This document shows, in pieces, positions 24,271 through 33,141 of a DNA stretch of 64,000 nucleotides. The DNA is from Candidatus Vicinibacter affinis (GTDB lineage: Bacteria > Bacteroidota > Bacteroidia > Chitinophagales > Saprospiraceae), in assembly GCA_016714365.1 (NCBI GenBank), contig JADJNH010000005.1, positions 2,146,501 to 2,210,500 on the forward strand. The letters run 5' to 3'. Every line of letters starts with the position of its first letter. Position 1 is the stretch's first letter. The notes below the pieces were generated by a model that had not been told where the DNA came from, did not search any database, and saw only the letters and a list, made by a program, of their open reading frames with translations. Made by a program: the position numbers and the translations under genes.

Positions 24271-27015
24271 TTATTGGATGATGATTTTTCTTGTTAAGGA
24301 ACCATTGTCCAAAATAAATTTCACCATATAAAATCCAATTGGCAGAGTCAGATTAATCTCTTTCCCCAATGAATTGTCATTTGGTACTTTTATTTTTTTT
24401 ATCAATTTGCCATGAGGATCAAGAAATTCAATTGAATTTATTTTTTGAGCGGATGGATTAATTATCCTGACAAGGCCACTGCTTGGGTTTGGAGCAATAA
24501 ATATATTTTGTGGTTTTTCTGCTGTCTTGGCATCAGTCGGAAAGTTAAGACAGATAGCATGTCTCACTTCATCGTATTTGTAGGCTCTGTTCAGTAAATC
24601 AAACGGCTCAAATTTGAGCAATTTACTTACCGTACTGTTTTCTTTGGCCAGAACTTTAAGGTATAAAAGTGGAAATGAGTCATTCAGTGTTGAAGGATTT
24701 CCCCGGTCGTATATTATGGTGCCAACCAAAAATGAAGTGTCATTCTGCTTAACAATTGAATATTTAAAATTCGCATCGGGATCTAGTGTCACACAGCTAA
24801 CAATTTGTAATCTCTTTTCATCAAAGTGGAAAGAAAATTGAAAACCCAATACTTCCTCCAAATTTTTTACAAATACCGGGACATCCTGATAAAAATCCTG
24901 GACTAAATTATTGTCCGGAATGTCCATAAGTACACATTTTTCCGGAAGGGATGTAGAAGTATTGCATCGGCTTTGTGCATCTGAGTTCAAATCACCGATC
25001 TTTACCCCTCTAAATTCACAACTGTCGCATGAAAATGTAAGGCGAAAGCTAGTGTCTGCAGGTTCTGCAAATTTCCAATAAGCATCTGATGATTCTCTTA
25101 TTATGATTTGATCCAAAATTAATTCATTCAGTAACTTACTGTCAATGGAAGTTAAAGTTCCGGAGCTGTTGACATCTCCTGATTTAAAATTATATAGATT
25201 TTTGGGTGAATTTCCATTGATTAAATCATTGAGATACACGATGTCCAGTACATCAATACCGTTTATGATTTGATCAGTTTTGGTTAAGCCAAAACTACTG
25301 TTGCAAATACCAAGATTTGCAAAATCCTGACAACTGGTTTCTCCATAATTTATTTGTATGCCATTAAAACTTGTAAAAAGGTCGATGTCATGGATGGCTG
25401 TATCTGTTATTTGAGTAGCATGGAATTTTATATTTCTTAGCGTTTTTCCGGTACAGATATTGGCAGTGTCAATAATAAGTAAGGTAACAAAACATGAACT
25501 TTTATTACCGGCTTCATCTTCTGCCCAGATTCGAACTACATCACGAGAATAATCACAAGCCCTATCGCTTATAAATTTTTCACAGGTATAAGTAATTCTT
25601 GTACTGTCTGTGTTTTCTCCGAAATATACTTTAATTTTCTCCTGTCCAGTACAATTATCTTCTGCTGATTCAAGGAGTTGTTTTGCATTTATGGAAACTT
25701 CTCCATTATGATCAAGAATCAAGTTTATTAAATTACCCTTGCAAATAATAGTCGGTGCAACGCAATCTCTGACTTCAAAAGTGGATTCACAAATTCCCTT
25801 ATTGCCACATCCATCTTCCACGGACCAAAAAATTTTATGAATGCCTAGTGGATATTTGCCACTTGCATTCGAAGGGTCGAAAGCCTTATCCGCAAATGGA
25901 TTATCTGAGATCACGGGTAGCTCTCCAATCGCTATTTGTCTTTTACTTAAAGATCCAACTTTTAAGTCATAACTACCATATTTACCTAAACCATCGTTGT
26001 TCATATCAATTTGATAAGAGTAAATAAGAAAATCTTTAGGAGTACATGTATCTATGGCTTCTGAACTCAGCTTGATGTGGCCCTCGCATTGGCCGTTGAG
26101 CATATTTTTGATTGCAGCTTCACAAGGTCCTACTGTACAGGAAACCGTAGGAGGAGCTGTATCAATAAGTTCAATATTTTGGATAAATTCATATTTTCCC
26201 CTCTTAGGGTCTGCGAAAGGATCATAAATGCACCAATTAATAATGACCCATTTTCGTTTGATAGAAAGACAGGAGGAATCGGATTTTCCAATGATTTGGT
26301 CAAAATATTCCTTGGTGATCATGCTGCAATCTGTATTGATTATCCTTGGCGCACTAAGTGTATCAACCGGTGCTTGACAGCCATAAATTTTAACGATGTA
26401 GGCTGGATCACAAAAAGGGTACTCCCAGATTAGATCATCATGGGGGTCACACAGATTATCGGTATTAATGTAAAATGGATGACAATCTATTACCCAAATT
26501 GATTGTGTGTCACTTAAGATCAACGTATCAAAATAGGCCTGATAAATCCTCTGGATAAGACCCTGCCTGCATTTACGCTGGTCCTCGATCCGAATGATTA
26601 CGGAGTCTGCTTCTGTAACATAACCATCATTTCCGTAATTTAAAGCATAAAGATTGAAAGGACTTAGTGAATCATACAATTGATGGTAATAGGTACAAGC
26701 CTTAAGACCTGCATCTGTATTTATTCCCGGATAAGAAATGCTGGAATCTTCAATGCAAAATGAAGCACAAACGAGGTCGAAGACAATTAAATCACCCAGT
26801 TGTCCTGTGTCTGGAGACAATCCTCCTAGATAGCTAAGATCAGGGTTTGACAAACTATCCAAGTCGATGGAATAACTACAACTCAACACCAGATCAGAAG
26901 GTGCTTTCAATCGAAATGTGCTCGATGGCTCTGACCATGAAAATGGAAATATCCAATTCCAAATGAATAGAGATGAAATTAAAAAGCAAAAGGAAGAATT
27001 CTTGTTAAATGGCAT
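24271..27015 (-). CDS. Large T9SS cargo with HYR-like, dockerin-like and cohesin-like parts
   Basis: A 914-residue secreted protein. A signal peptide (about residues 1-28) precedes several HYR/Ig-like repeats marked by DxxPPTVSC and DCVAPTIICKG and by paired cysteines. Residues near 590-635 hold two half-sites like a type I dockerin: IDVLDIVYLNDLI and GDVNSSGTLTSIDSKLLNEL, the second with a calcium loop D614 to D625. Residues about 690-790 resemble a cohesin-type beta sandwich (VPVFVKNLEEVLGFQFSFHF). The last 75 residues are a T9SS type A sorting domain (IFIAPNPSSG to SLTRKIIIQ). It is probably a surface adhesin or scaffold protein; the exact role is unknown. Confidence 0.8.
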   Translation of the reverse strand: MPFNKNSSFCFLISSLFIWNWIFPFSWSEPSSTFRLKAPSDLVLSCSYSIDLDSLSNPDLSYLGGLSPDTGQLGDLIVFDLVCASFCIEDSSISYPGINTDAGLKACTYYHQLYDSLSPFNLYALNYGNDGYVTEADSVIIRIEDQRKCRQGLIQRIYQAYFDTLILSDTQSIWVIDCHPFYINTDNLCDPHDDLIWEYPFCDPAYIVKIYGCQAPVDTLSAPRIINTDCSMITKEYFDQIIGKSDSSCLSIKRKWVIINWCIYDPFADPKRGKYEFIQNIELIDTAPPTVSCTVGPCEAAIKNMLNGQCEGHIKLSSEAIDTCTPKDFLIYSYQIDMNNDGLGKYGSYDLKVGSLSKRQIAIGELPVISDNPFADKAFDPSNASGKYPLGIHKIFWSVEDGCGNKGICESTFEVRDCVAPTIICKGNLINLILDHNGEVSINAKQLLESAEDNCTGQEKIKVYFGENTDSTRITYTCEKFISDRACDYSRDVVRIWAEDEAGNKSSCFVTLLIIDTANICTGKTLRNIKFHATQITDTAIHDIDLFTSFNGIQINYGETSCQDFANLGICNSSFGLTKTDQIINGIDVLDIVYLNDLINGNSPKNLYNFKSGDVNSSGTLTSIDSKLLNELILDQIIIRESSDAYWKFAEPADTSFRLTFSCDSCEFRGVKIGDLNSDAQSRCNTSTSLPEKCVLMDIPDNNLVQDFYQDVPVFVKNLEEVLGFQFSFHFDEKRLQIVSCVTLDPDANFKYSIVKQNDTSFLVGTIIYDRGNPSTLNDSFPLLYLKVLAKENSTVSKLLKFEPFDLLNRAYKYDEVRHAICLNFPTDAKTAEKPQNIFIAPNPSSGLVRIINPSAQKINSIEFLDPHGKLIKKIKVPNDNSLGKEINLTLPIGFYMVKFILDNGSLTRKIIIQ

Positions 27016-27175
27016 AACAGGGAGTTTAATTTGATAATACAGAATGCACTATAGGAAAATCCCATAATGGTCGATCTTAATAGGAAATCTGTAAATTTAT
27101 CCGAGGGCTAATAACAAAACTTTACAAGTATAGTAATACTTATAGTGTAAACCAAGTATTTATGGTCTTAATTAT

Positions 27176-28270
27176 TTACACATTAAACAGAAAATGCATC
27201 ACGTCTCCATCCTGAACGATGTACTCCTTTCCTTCTGTTGCCATTTTTCCGGCTGCTTTGATGGCCGCTTCTGATTTATATTTTACGTAGTCATGGTAAT
27301 GAATGACTTCCGCACGGATGAAGCCTTTTTCGAAATCTGAATGGATAACTCCCGCTGCTCCGGGTGCTTTAGTGCCTTTCTTTACTGTCCAGGCACGAAC
27401 TTCTTTAACCCCGGCTGTAAAATAGGTTATTAACTCTAGTAAATTATAGGCCGCTCTTGTGATTTTATGAGTGCCGGGCTCTGTAAGTCCCAGGTCCGCA
27501 AAGAAACCTGCTCTGTCCTCTTCAGGTAATTCAGTGATTTCTGCTTCTATGCCTGCGGAGATAATCAACACATCTGCTTTTTCGGATTTGATGGCTTCAA
27601 TAAATCTTGCTGTGTGTCCATTACCGGTGTGAATACTCCCTTCATCCACATTGCATACGTACAAAACAGGTTTTCCAGTGAGGATCTGACTGGATTTAAC
27701 GAATTGAGCGCTGTCTTCATCGTGGACAAAAGCGCGTGCAGTTTTCCCATCGCTAAGATGAATCAATAACTTTTCTCCGATTTCAATGTCTCTCAATACT
27801 TCCTTGTCGCCTGATTTCGATTGTTTGCGTAATCTGTCCAATCTTCTCTCCAGCGATTCTATATCTTTCAGAATAAGTTCTGTATCTACCACTTCCTTGT
27901 CTCTTACCGGGTCCACGGATCCGTCCACATGCACTACATTGTCATTGTCAAAAGCCCTGACCACGTGAATGATGGCATCCACTTCTCTAATATTGGCCAA
28001 AAACTGATTGCCCAGTCCTTCACCTTTGGAAGCACCTTTGATCAAGCCTGCAATATCCAGTATGTCGACTGTGGTAGGGATCAACTTTTGCGGATTCACC
28101 AAACTCGCCAATTCTGCAAGCCTGGGATCTGCCACGGTGATCACACCCAGATTCGGGTCCTTCGTGGCGAATGGATAATTGGCTGCCAGCGCACCTGCAG
28201 AGGTGAGCGCATTGAACAAGGTTGATTTTCCTACGTTAGGTAATCCTACGATTCCGCATTGTAAACCCAT
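27176..28270 (-). CDS. ychF: Redox-regulated ribosome-associated ATPase/GTPase YchF
   Basis: Obg-family P-loop protein that binds ribosomes and hydrolyses ATP rather than GTP. The 364-residue length is typical. Visible are the Walker A motif GLPNVGKSTLFNALTS at residues 9-24, the G3 motif DIAGLIKGASKGEGLGNQFL, the coiled-coil arm (residues 120-160) and the C-terminal TGS domain (HSDFEKGFIRAEVI; EYIVQDGDVMHFLFNV). It is a single gene with its own -7 box; the region downstream (27016-27175) has a small AAGTAT/ATACTT hairpin but no good terminator. Confidence 0.96.
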   Translation of the reverse strand: MGLQCGIVGLPNVGKSTLFNALTSAGALAANYPFATKDPNLGVITVADPRLAELASLVNPQKLIPTTVDILDIAGLIKGASKGEGLGNQFLANIREVDAIIHVVRAFDNDNVVHVDGSVDPVRDKEVVDTELILKDIESLERRLDRLRKQSKSGDKEVLRDIEIGEKLLIHLSDGKTARAFVHDEDSAQFVKSSQILTGKPVLYVCNVDEGSIHTGNGHTARFIEAIKSEKADVLIISAGIEAEITELPEEDRAGFFADLGLTEPGTHKITRAAYNLLELITYFTAGVKEVRAWTVKKGTKAPGAAGVIHSDFEKGFIRAEVIHYHDYVKYKSEAAIKAAGKMATEGKEYIVQDGDVMHFLFNV

Positions 28271-28295
28271 ATGGTGATCATTTTTTACAAAGGCG

Positions 28296-28303
28296 CAAAG
28301 GTA
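28296..28303 (-). promoter_or_regulatory. Bacteroidota -7 box for ychF
   Basis: Minus-strand TACCTTTG fits TAnnTTTG, 26 bases before the ychF ATG. Confidence 0.5.
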
Positions 28304-28356
28304 GAAATTCCCTTTATTTAAGCCCTGTTTGGCTCGGTTATTATTCTTCTGTTAAC

Positions 28357-28956
28357 ATGAATTATCTCGCACATCTCGTTCTGGCCTACCCATATCAAAA
28401 TCTAATGGTCGGTAATTACCTCGCAGATTTTATTCAGAAGCGGGATGAAAAAAATATTTTGGCCGATTTCCTCCCGGGAATTTCATTTCACCGTTGGATC
28501 GATAATTACACCGATCATCATGCCACCGTGGATGAATTAAATGTCATTTTCAGACCGGCTGTGCACAAATATGCACCAGTGGCAACAGACATTGTAATGG
28601 ATTATTTTCTTCACTTCAACTGGAGTCTTTTTATGGAGGTTGATTATGATGTATTTGCAGAGAAAATTTATGATTTACTAAAATTGAAATCCATGGATTT
28701 TCCGGAGCCGGCGCAAACCATTACCCATCGCATGATTCAGGGATCATGGTTGGACCAATACAAATCCATGGAGGGACTTGCGGATGTTATGAATCGAATG
28801 AACCGCAAGGCAAAGTTTGATGTGCAATTTGAAAATACGCTGGAGATTGTCAGGAGCCAGCATGATAAACTGAATGCACTTTTTCTGCACTTTTATCAGG
28901 ACATCAGCAGAGAAGCGGTGAGTTGGCTTAACCTTCGAAATGAAATGAAATCGTAA
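28357..28956 (+). CDS. Acyl carrier protein phosphodiesterase-like protein (AcpH/DUF479)
   Basis: A 199-residue protein of the AcpH family, which removes the 4'-phosphopantetheine group from acyl carrier protein. The N-terminus MNYLAHLVLAYP and the HD-type blocks GNYLADFIQ, GISFHRWIDNYTDHH and DIVMDYFLHFNW follow the AcpH pattern, with the conserved H and D residues of the HD-phosphatase fold. Many Bacteroidota homologues are annotated only as DUF479. Its last 29 bases overlap the 3' end of porT on the other strand, so the transcripts must be partly complementary. The call to family is firm, the substrate is by homology. Confidence 0.85.
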   Translation: MNYLAHLVLAYPYQNLMVGNYLADFIQKRDEKNILADFLPGISFHRWIDNYTDHHATVDELNVIFRPAVHKYAPVATDIVMDYFLHFNWSLFMEVDYDVFAEKIYDLLKLKSMDFPEPAQTITHRMIQGSWLDQYKSMEGLADVMNRMNRKAKFDVQFENTLEIVRSQHDKLNALFLHFYQDISREAVSWLNLRNEMKS

Positions 28957-29644
28957 GCGTTCGGGAAAATAATTTGTCGATGATCGTAGACTCAATCAGC
29001 TTGTTGTCGTAAATCAAAACATTGTTCAAACCATGGGAGAACTTAATCTCAGGTGTGAAAATAAAATAAGGAAGAAAGAATTGCATTCCTGCTCCGATTT
29101 CAATTTGAAAATCGTGCGGCGATATTCTCACCAAATCAAAGCGGTTTTTATCTGAACGACTGTTGGAGGCAAAATCATAGGAATATTTAACTCCGGCAAG
29201 CATAAATACTCTGGCATCCTTGTATGGGGCAGAAGTAAAACGCACCACCATCGGTATTTCACCAAATACAGATTCCAGCAAATCCTCCTGAACCGGGCCA
29301 CCATTGGTGGGTACGTAAAGCAATTTTCGGTATGAAAGTGAGATGGATGGAAGGAGGCGATAATCAAAATATTCGCCGATCTTAAAATTAGTAATCATGC
29401 TGAGCGTGAGGCCCGGGCTTGCAACTCCTTCATTGACCTTGAACGCACCTTCCGGTCTTAGTGTTCTGGAATGCTCCACCTTAAATCCTGAAGAGTTTAA
29501 AGCCAGCGTCAGGCCAAAATAATGGGACTTTTTCTTAAAGCCCTCATAATTGTAATTGCGCACTCTTGTTTGTGCAGACAAACTAAGAGTTGTAATACAA
29601 AAAACGAAAAAAACTATGGTTTGATACCGGTGTAAATGCAACAT
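28928..29644 (-). CDS. porT: T9SS outer-membrane protein PorT
   Basis: A 238-residue outer-membrane beta-barrel protein of the PorT family, needed for type IX secretion. A signal peptide ending at SLSAQ (about residue 24) is followed by alternating amphipathic strands and a C-terminal aromatic ending (TLTISFHFEG). The block KKSHYFGLTLALNSSGFKV and the NFKIGEYFDYRLLPSISLS stretch match PorT. The gene sits directly after menG/ubiE and overlaps it by 31 bases; a ubiE-porT pair is the normal arrangement in Bacteroidota. It is consistent with the four or more T9SS cargo proteins in this window. Confidence 0.88.
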   Translation of the reverse strand: MLHLHRYQTIVFFVFCITTLSLSAQTRVRNYNYEGFKKKSHYFGLTLALNSSGFKVEHSRTLRPEGAFKVNEGVASPGLTLSMITNFKIGEYFDYRLLPSISLSYRKLLYVPTNGGPVQEDLLESVFGEIPMVVRFTSAPYKDARVFMLAGVKYSYDFASNSRSDKNRFDLVRISPHDFQIEIGAGMQFFLPYFIFTPEIKFSHGLNNVLIYDNKLIESTIIDKLFSRTLTISFHFEG

Positions 29645-30348
29645 ATACCTAAAGTCAGTGAACGGTGTGCACAGCGAACAAATCCCCTTTGTGACAGCCT
29701 CTCGAGAAAACGCTCATAATCCGGAAACTGTTGCACAGATTCATATAAATATTGATAGGCTCGTGGGTCTTTTGAGACCAATTTGCCAAAATTGGGGAGT
29801 AAGTATTTGAAATATAATTGAAACAAATGTTTGAATGGAAAACTCTTGGGCTTTGAAAATTCAAGGACGATGATTTTTCCACCGGGTTTGGTCACGCGAT
29901 ACATCTCAGCCAGACCTTTATCCAAATCTTCAAAATTGCGAACGCCAAAAGCAGCCATGACGGCTGAAAATCGGTCGGTGTCATAAGGTAAATTCTCCGA
30001 ATCCCCCAGGTCCAGTTGAATTTTATCGGTAAGACCTAATTTATGGAGACGTTTGCGTCCCAATTCGAGCATCCCTTCAGAAAGGTCCATGCCACGGAAT
30101 TTGAGGGTGGGGTATTTCTTATACGCCTGAATGGCCAAAACTGCGGTGCCGGTAGCCACGTCGAGCACTTCTTCCCCGGCCGGAACATCTGCCAATTCTG
30201 CAATGGCTTTTTTTCGCCAACTTCTGTCGATGCCTAAGGAAAGTACGCCATTCAAAAAATCGTACACCGGAGCGATGCGGTTAAACATTTGACGGACCTG
30301 TGATTTCTTGCTTCCTTCCAGGTCTGTATATGGTTTTGTTTCTGCCAA
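29614..30348 (-). CDS. menG: Demethylmenaquinone methyltransferase
   Basis: UbiE/COQ5-family SAM-dependent methyltransferase that makes the last step of menaquinone synthesis (Bacteroidota use menaquinone, so menG rather than ubiE is meant). Length 244. SAM motif I is EVLDVATGTAVLAI near residue 60, then RGMDLSEGMLELGR and the family motif FSAVMAAFGVRNFED; FNRIAPVYDFLNGVLSLGID at the N-terminus is diagnostic. The start codon is TTG at 30348; no ATG is available in frame, and a -7 box lies 18 bases upstream. The 3' end overlaps the porT start by 31 bases. Confidence 0.93.
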   Translation of the reverse strand: MAETKPYTDLEGSKKSQVRQMFNRIAPVYDFLNGVLSLGIDRSWRKKAIAELADVPAGEEVLDVATGTAVLAIQAYKKYPTLKFRGMDLSEGMLELGRKRLHKLGLTDKIQLDLGDSENLPYDTDRFSAVMAAFGVRNFEDLDKGLAEMYRVTKPGGKIIVLEFSKPKSFPFKHLFQLYFKYLLPNFGKLVSKDPRAYQYLYESVQQFPDYERFLERLSQRGFVRCAHRSLTLGICCIYTGIKP

Positions 30349-30365
30349 AAATGATGGATTTACGA

Positions 30366-30373
30366 CAAAGATA
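30366..30373 (-). promoter_or_regulatory. Bacteroidota -7 box for menG-porT
   Basis: Minus-strand TATCTTTG fits TAnnTTTG and ends 18 bases before the TTG start of menG, supporting that start. Confidence 0.5.
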
Positions 30374-30501
30374 CAAGGCTTGACTCAGTTTAAATGAACA
30401 GATTATGCATGATGAAAAATAATATATTTAAGATAAAGAATTACAATAAATTATATAGTAAATAAAAGCTATGTTTTTTTCACAAATAGGCCTTATTTTA
30501 T

Positions 30502-30509
30502 TAACTTTG
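30502..30509 (+). promoter_or_regulatory. Bacteroidota -7 box for gyrA
   Basis: TAACTTTG fits TAnnTTTG, 27 bases before the gyrA ATG. No TTG at the -33 distance; the stretch there is T-rich. Confidence 0.5.
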
Positions 30510-30535
30510 CAGCCTTAAATAAACCAACATCAGGA

Positions 30536-33049
30536 ATGGCAGAATTTGATAAAATTATCCAGGTTAACATAGAGGAACAATTGAAGACATCCTACATCGA
30601 TTATTCCATGTCTGTGATCGTTTCCAGGGCTTTACCCGACGTTCGGGATGGCCTGAAGCCGGTGCATCGCAGGGTGCTTTACGGGATGAATGAATTGGGC
30701 ATGAGGTATAACAAACCCTATAAAAAATCAGCCAGGATAGTAGGGGAGGTTTTGGGTAAGTTTCACCCGCATGGGGATTCCAGTGTGTACGATGCCATGG
30801 TTAGAATGGCGCAGCCCTGGTCCATGCGTTATCCGCTGGTTGATGGCCAGGGTAACTTTGGTTCGGTAGACGGCGACAGTCCGGCTGCAATGCGATATAC
30901 CGAAGTGAGACTGGATAGAATCGCCGATGAGTTGTTGGAAGACATCGATAAAGAAACGGTTGATTTCAGACTTAATTTCGATGATTCTCTTCAGGAACCC
31001 ACCGTATTGCCTGCAAGGCTTCCGAATTTGTTGATAAACGGATCATCCGGGATTGCGGTCGGAATGGCCACCAACATGCTCCCACACAATTTGAGAGAGG
31101 TTTGCGATGGTACCATGGCATATTTAGCGAATCCTGATATTACAGTGGAAGAATTGATGGAGCATATTCCTGCACCAGACATGCCAACCGGAGGAATCAT
31201 ATACGGGGTTGCCGGGATTAAAGAGGCTTATGAAACAGGACGCGGCCGAGTGGTGGTCAGAGGAAGAGCAGAGATCGAACAATATGACAACCGGGAGGCC
31301 ATCATCATCACAGAAATTCCATATCAGGTTAATAAAGCTTATCTGATTGAGAAGATCGCAGAATTGGTAAATGAGGAAAAGATTACTGGCATTCATGATG
31401 TACGGGATGAGTCCGACAGGAATGGAATGAGAATCGTCATTGAAATCAAGAAAGATGCGATTTCTAATGTGGTGTTGAGTAATTTATTCAAGTATACCTT
31501 GTTGCAGAATAGTTACGGAATAAACAATATAGCGCTGGTAGGTGGCAGACCCATGACCCTTGGCTTAAAAGATCTGATCCGTGAATTCATAAAGTTCCGC
31601 CTTGAAGTAATCGTGCGCAAGACACAATTCGAACTTCGACAGGCCCAGGAAAAAGCACATATTCTCGAAGGTTTATTAATAGCCTTGGATCATCTGGATG
31701 AAGTCATTGCACTAATCAGAGGTTCAAGAACGGTGGATGATGCAAGGACTGGATTGATGGATACTTTTCAGTTGAGTGAGATTCAGGCGAAAGCCATCCT
31801 GGACATGAGGTTGCAGAAACTAACAGGACTGGAGCGGGATAAGATCAAGGAAGAGTATGACGAACTCATGAAGGAGATTGCCAGACTTCAGGAGATCCTT
31901 GGAAGTGAGGAATTAAGAAAGCAAATTATAGTGGATGAGCTCACAGACATCAAATCTCGATTTGGGGACGATCGCCGTACCGAGATTCAGATGGCGGAGG
32001 GTGAAATAAACATGGAAGACATGATAGCCAATGATGAGGTGGTAGTTACCATTTCGCATCAAGGTTACATCAAACGAACAAAAACTTCTGAATACCGCAC
32101 CCAAACAAGAGGGGGAAGAGGTTCCACCGGAAGCAAAACCAAGGACGAGGATTTCATCGAACACATGTTCATTGCCTCCAACCACAATTACCTGCTGCTG
32201 TTTACAGAAATGGGTAAATGTTATTGGTTAAGGGTGTACGAAATTCCTGAGGCTGCCAAAACATCTCTGGGCAGGGCCATTCAGAATATTGTTTCCTTAG
32301 CCAAGGAAGATAAAGTCAGGGCTTATATCAATGTGGATAATCTTTCCAATGAGGAGTTTTTAAATTCTCACTACATCATGTTATGTACCAGGAAAGGAAC
32401 CATCAAGAAAAGCAGCCTCGAAGATTTCAGCAGGCCTCGGGCTAATGGAATCATCGCCATTTCCATCAATGAAGGAGATCAGCTGATGGAAGCTAAACTG
32501 ACCAATGGTAAAAATGAAATCATCATTGCCAATAAAATGGGACGTGCCATTCGATTCCCGGAAGCCACTGTGCGCCCTATGGGTAGGAATGCAGCCGGGG
32601 TTAGAGGCATCAGCCTGGATGAAGCCAAGGGAGATGCGGTGGTCGGAATGGTTTGTGTGGATCCCGAGGATAAAACAACCAGCATATTGGTAGTGTCCGA
32701 AAAGGGCAATGGCAAGCGGTCTGAATTGGAAGATTACAGGATCACCAATCGTGGCGGAAAAGGAGTTAAAACGCTACAGGTTACTGACAAGACAGGACAA
32801 TTGGTGGCCATTAAGATAGTGCATGATACAGATGATCTGATGATCACCACAACCAATGGCGTGACCATCAGAATGAGCATAGAAAGCCTTAGGGTCATGG
32901 GAAGGGCCACCCAGGGTGTGCGCCTGATCCGATTGGACGAAACGGATGAGATTGGAGATGTGGCCGTTGTAAAACGCGAAGAAGATGAAGAAGTAGTGCT
33001 GCCGGATGTTACAGAAATGCCTTTGGCCGATGACGATTCAGAAGAATAA
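30536..33049 (+). CDS. gyrA: DNA gyrase subunit A
   Basis: Breakage-reunion subunit of DNA gyrase, 837 residues. The catalytic tyrosine is Y121 in AAMRYTEVRL. The quinolone-resistance region HPHGDSSVYDAMVRMAQ (residues 77-93) keeps serine and aspartate at the positions equal to E. coli S83 and D87, so the enzyme looks quinolone-sensitive. The C-terminal beta-pinwheel has the GyrA box QTRGGRGSTG near residue 522, which separates GyrA from ParC. It ends in an acidic tail. A TPR lipoprotein-type secreted protein gene follows 92 bases later. Confidence 0.96.
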   Translation: MAEFDKIIQVNIEEQLKTSYIDYSMSVIVSRALPDVRDGLKPVHRRVLYGMNELGMRYNKPYKKSARIVGEVLGKFHPHGDSSVYDAMVRMAQPWSMRYPLVDGQGNFGSVDGDSPAAMRYTEVRLDRIADELLEDIDKETVDFRLNFDDSLQEPTVLPARLPNLLINGSSGIAVGMATNMLPHNLREVCDGTMAYLANPDITVEELMEHIPAPDMPTGGIIYGVAGIKEAYETGRGRVVVRGRAEIEQYDNREAIIITEIPYQVNKAYLIEKIAELVNEEKITGIHDVRDESDRNGMRIVIEIKKDAISNVVLSNLFKYTLLQNSYGINNIALVGGRPMTLGLKDLIREFIKFRLEVIVRKTQFELRQAQEKAHILEGLLIALDHLDEVIALIRGSRTVDDARTGLMDTFQLSEIQAKAILDMRLQKLTGLERDKIKEEYDELMKEIARLQEILGSEELRKQIIVDELTDIKSRFGDDRRTEIQMAEGEINMEDMIANDEVVVTISHQGYIKRTKTSEYRTQTRGGRGSTGSKTKDEDFIEHMFIASNHNYLLLFTEMGKCYWLRVYEIPEAAKTSLGRAIQNIVSLAKEDKVRAYINVDNLSNEEFLNSHYIMLCTRKGTIKKSSLEDFSRPRANGIIAISINEGDQLMEAKLTNGKNEIIIANKMGRAIRFPEATVRPMGRNAAGVRGISLDEAKGDAVVGMVCVDPEDKTTSILVVSEKGNGKRSELEDYRITNRGGKGVKTLQVTDKTGQLVAIKIVHDTDDLMITTTNGVTIRMSIESLRVMGRATQGVRLIRLDETDEIGDVAVVKREEDEEVVLPDVTEMPLADDDSEE

Positions 33050-33141
33050 AATTATAATTTTCTTAACGATAAATTTCGTTCAAGATGAAATCAAATTTGA
33101 TCTTTTTTAGTTTATCCATAAAATTAAAACATCATTCAAAA

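Noticed and set aside
33085..33141. Longer start of the TPR protein
   Set aside because: It would put 19 residues before a clear signal peptide; the ATG at 33142 is better.
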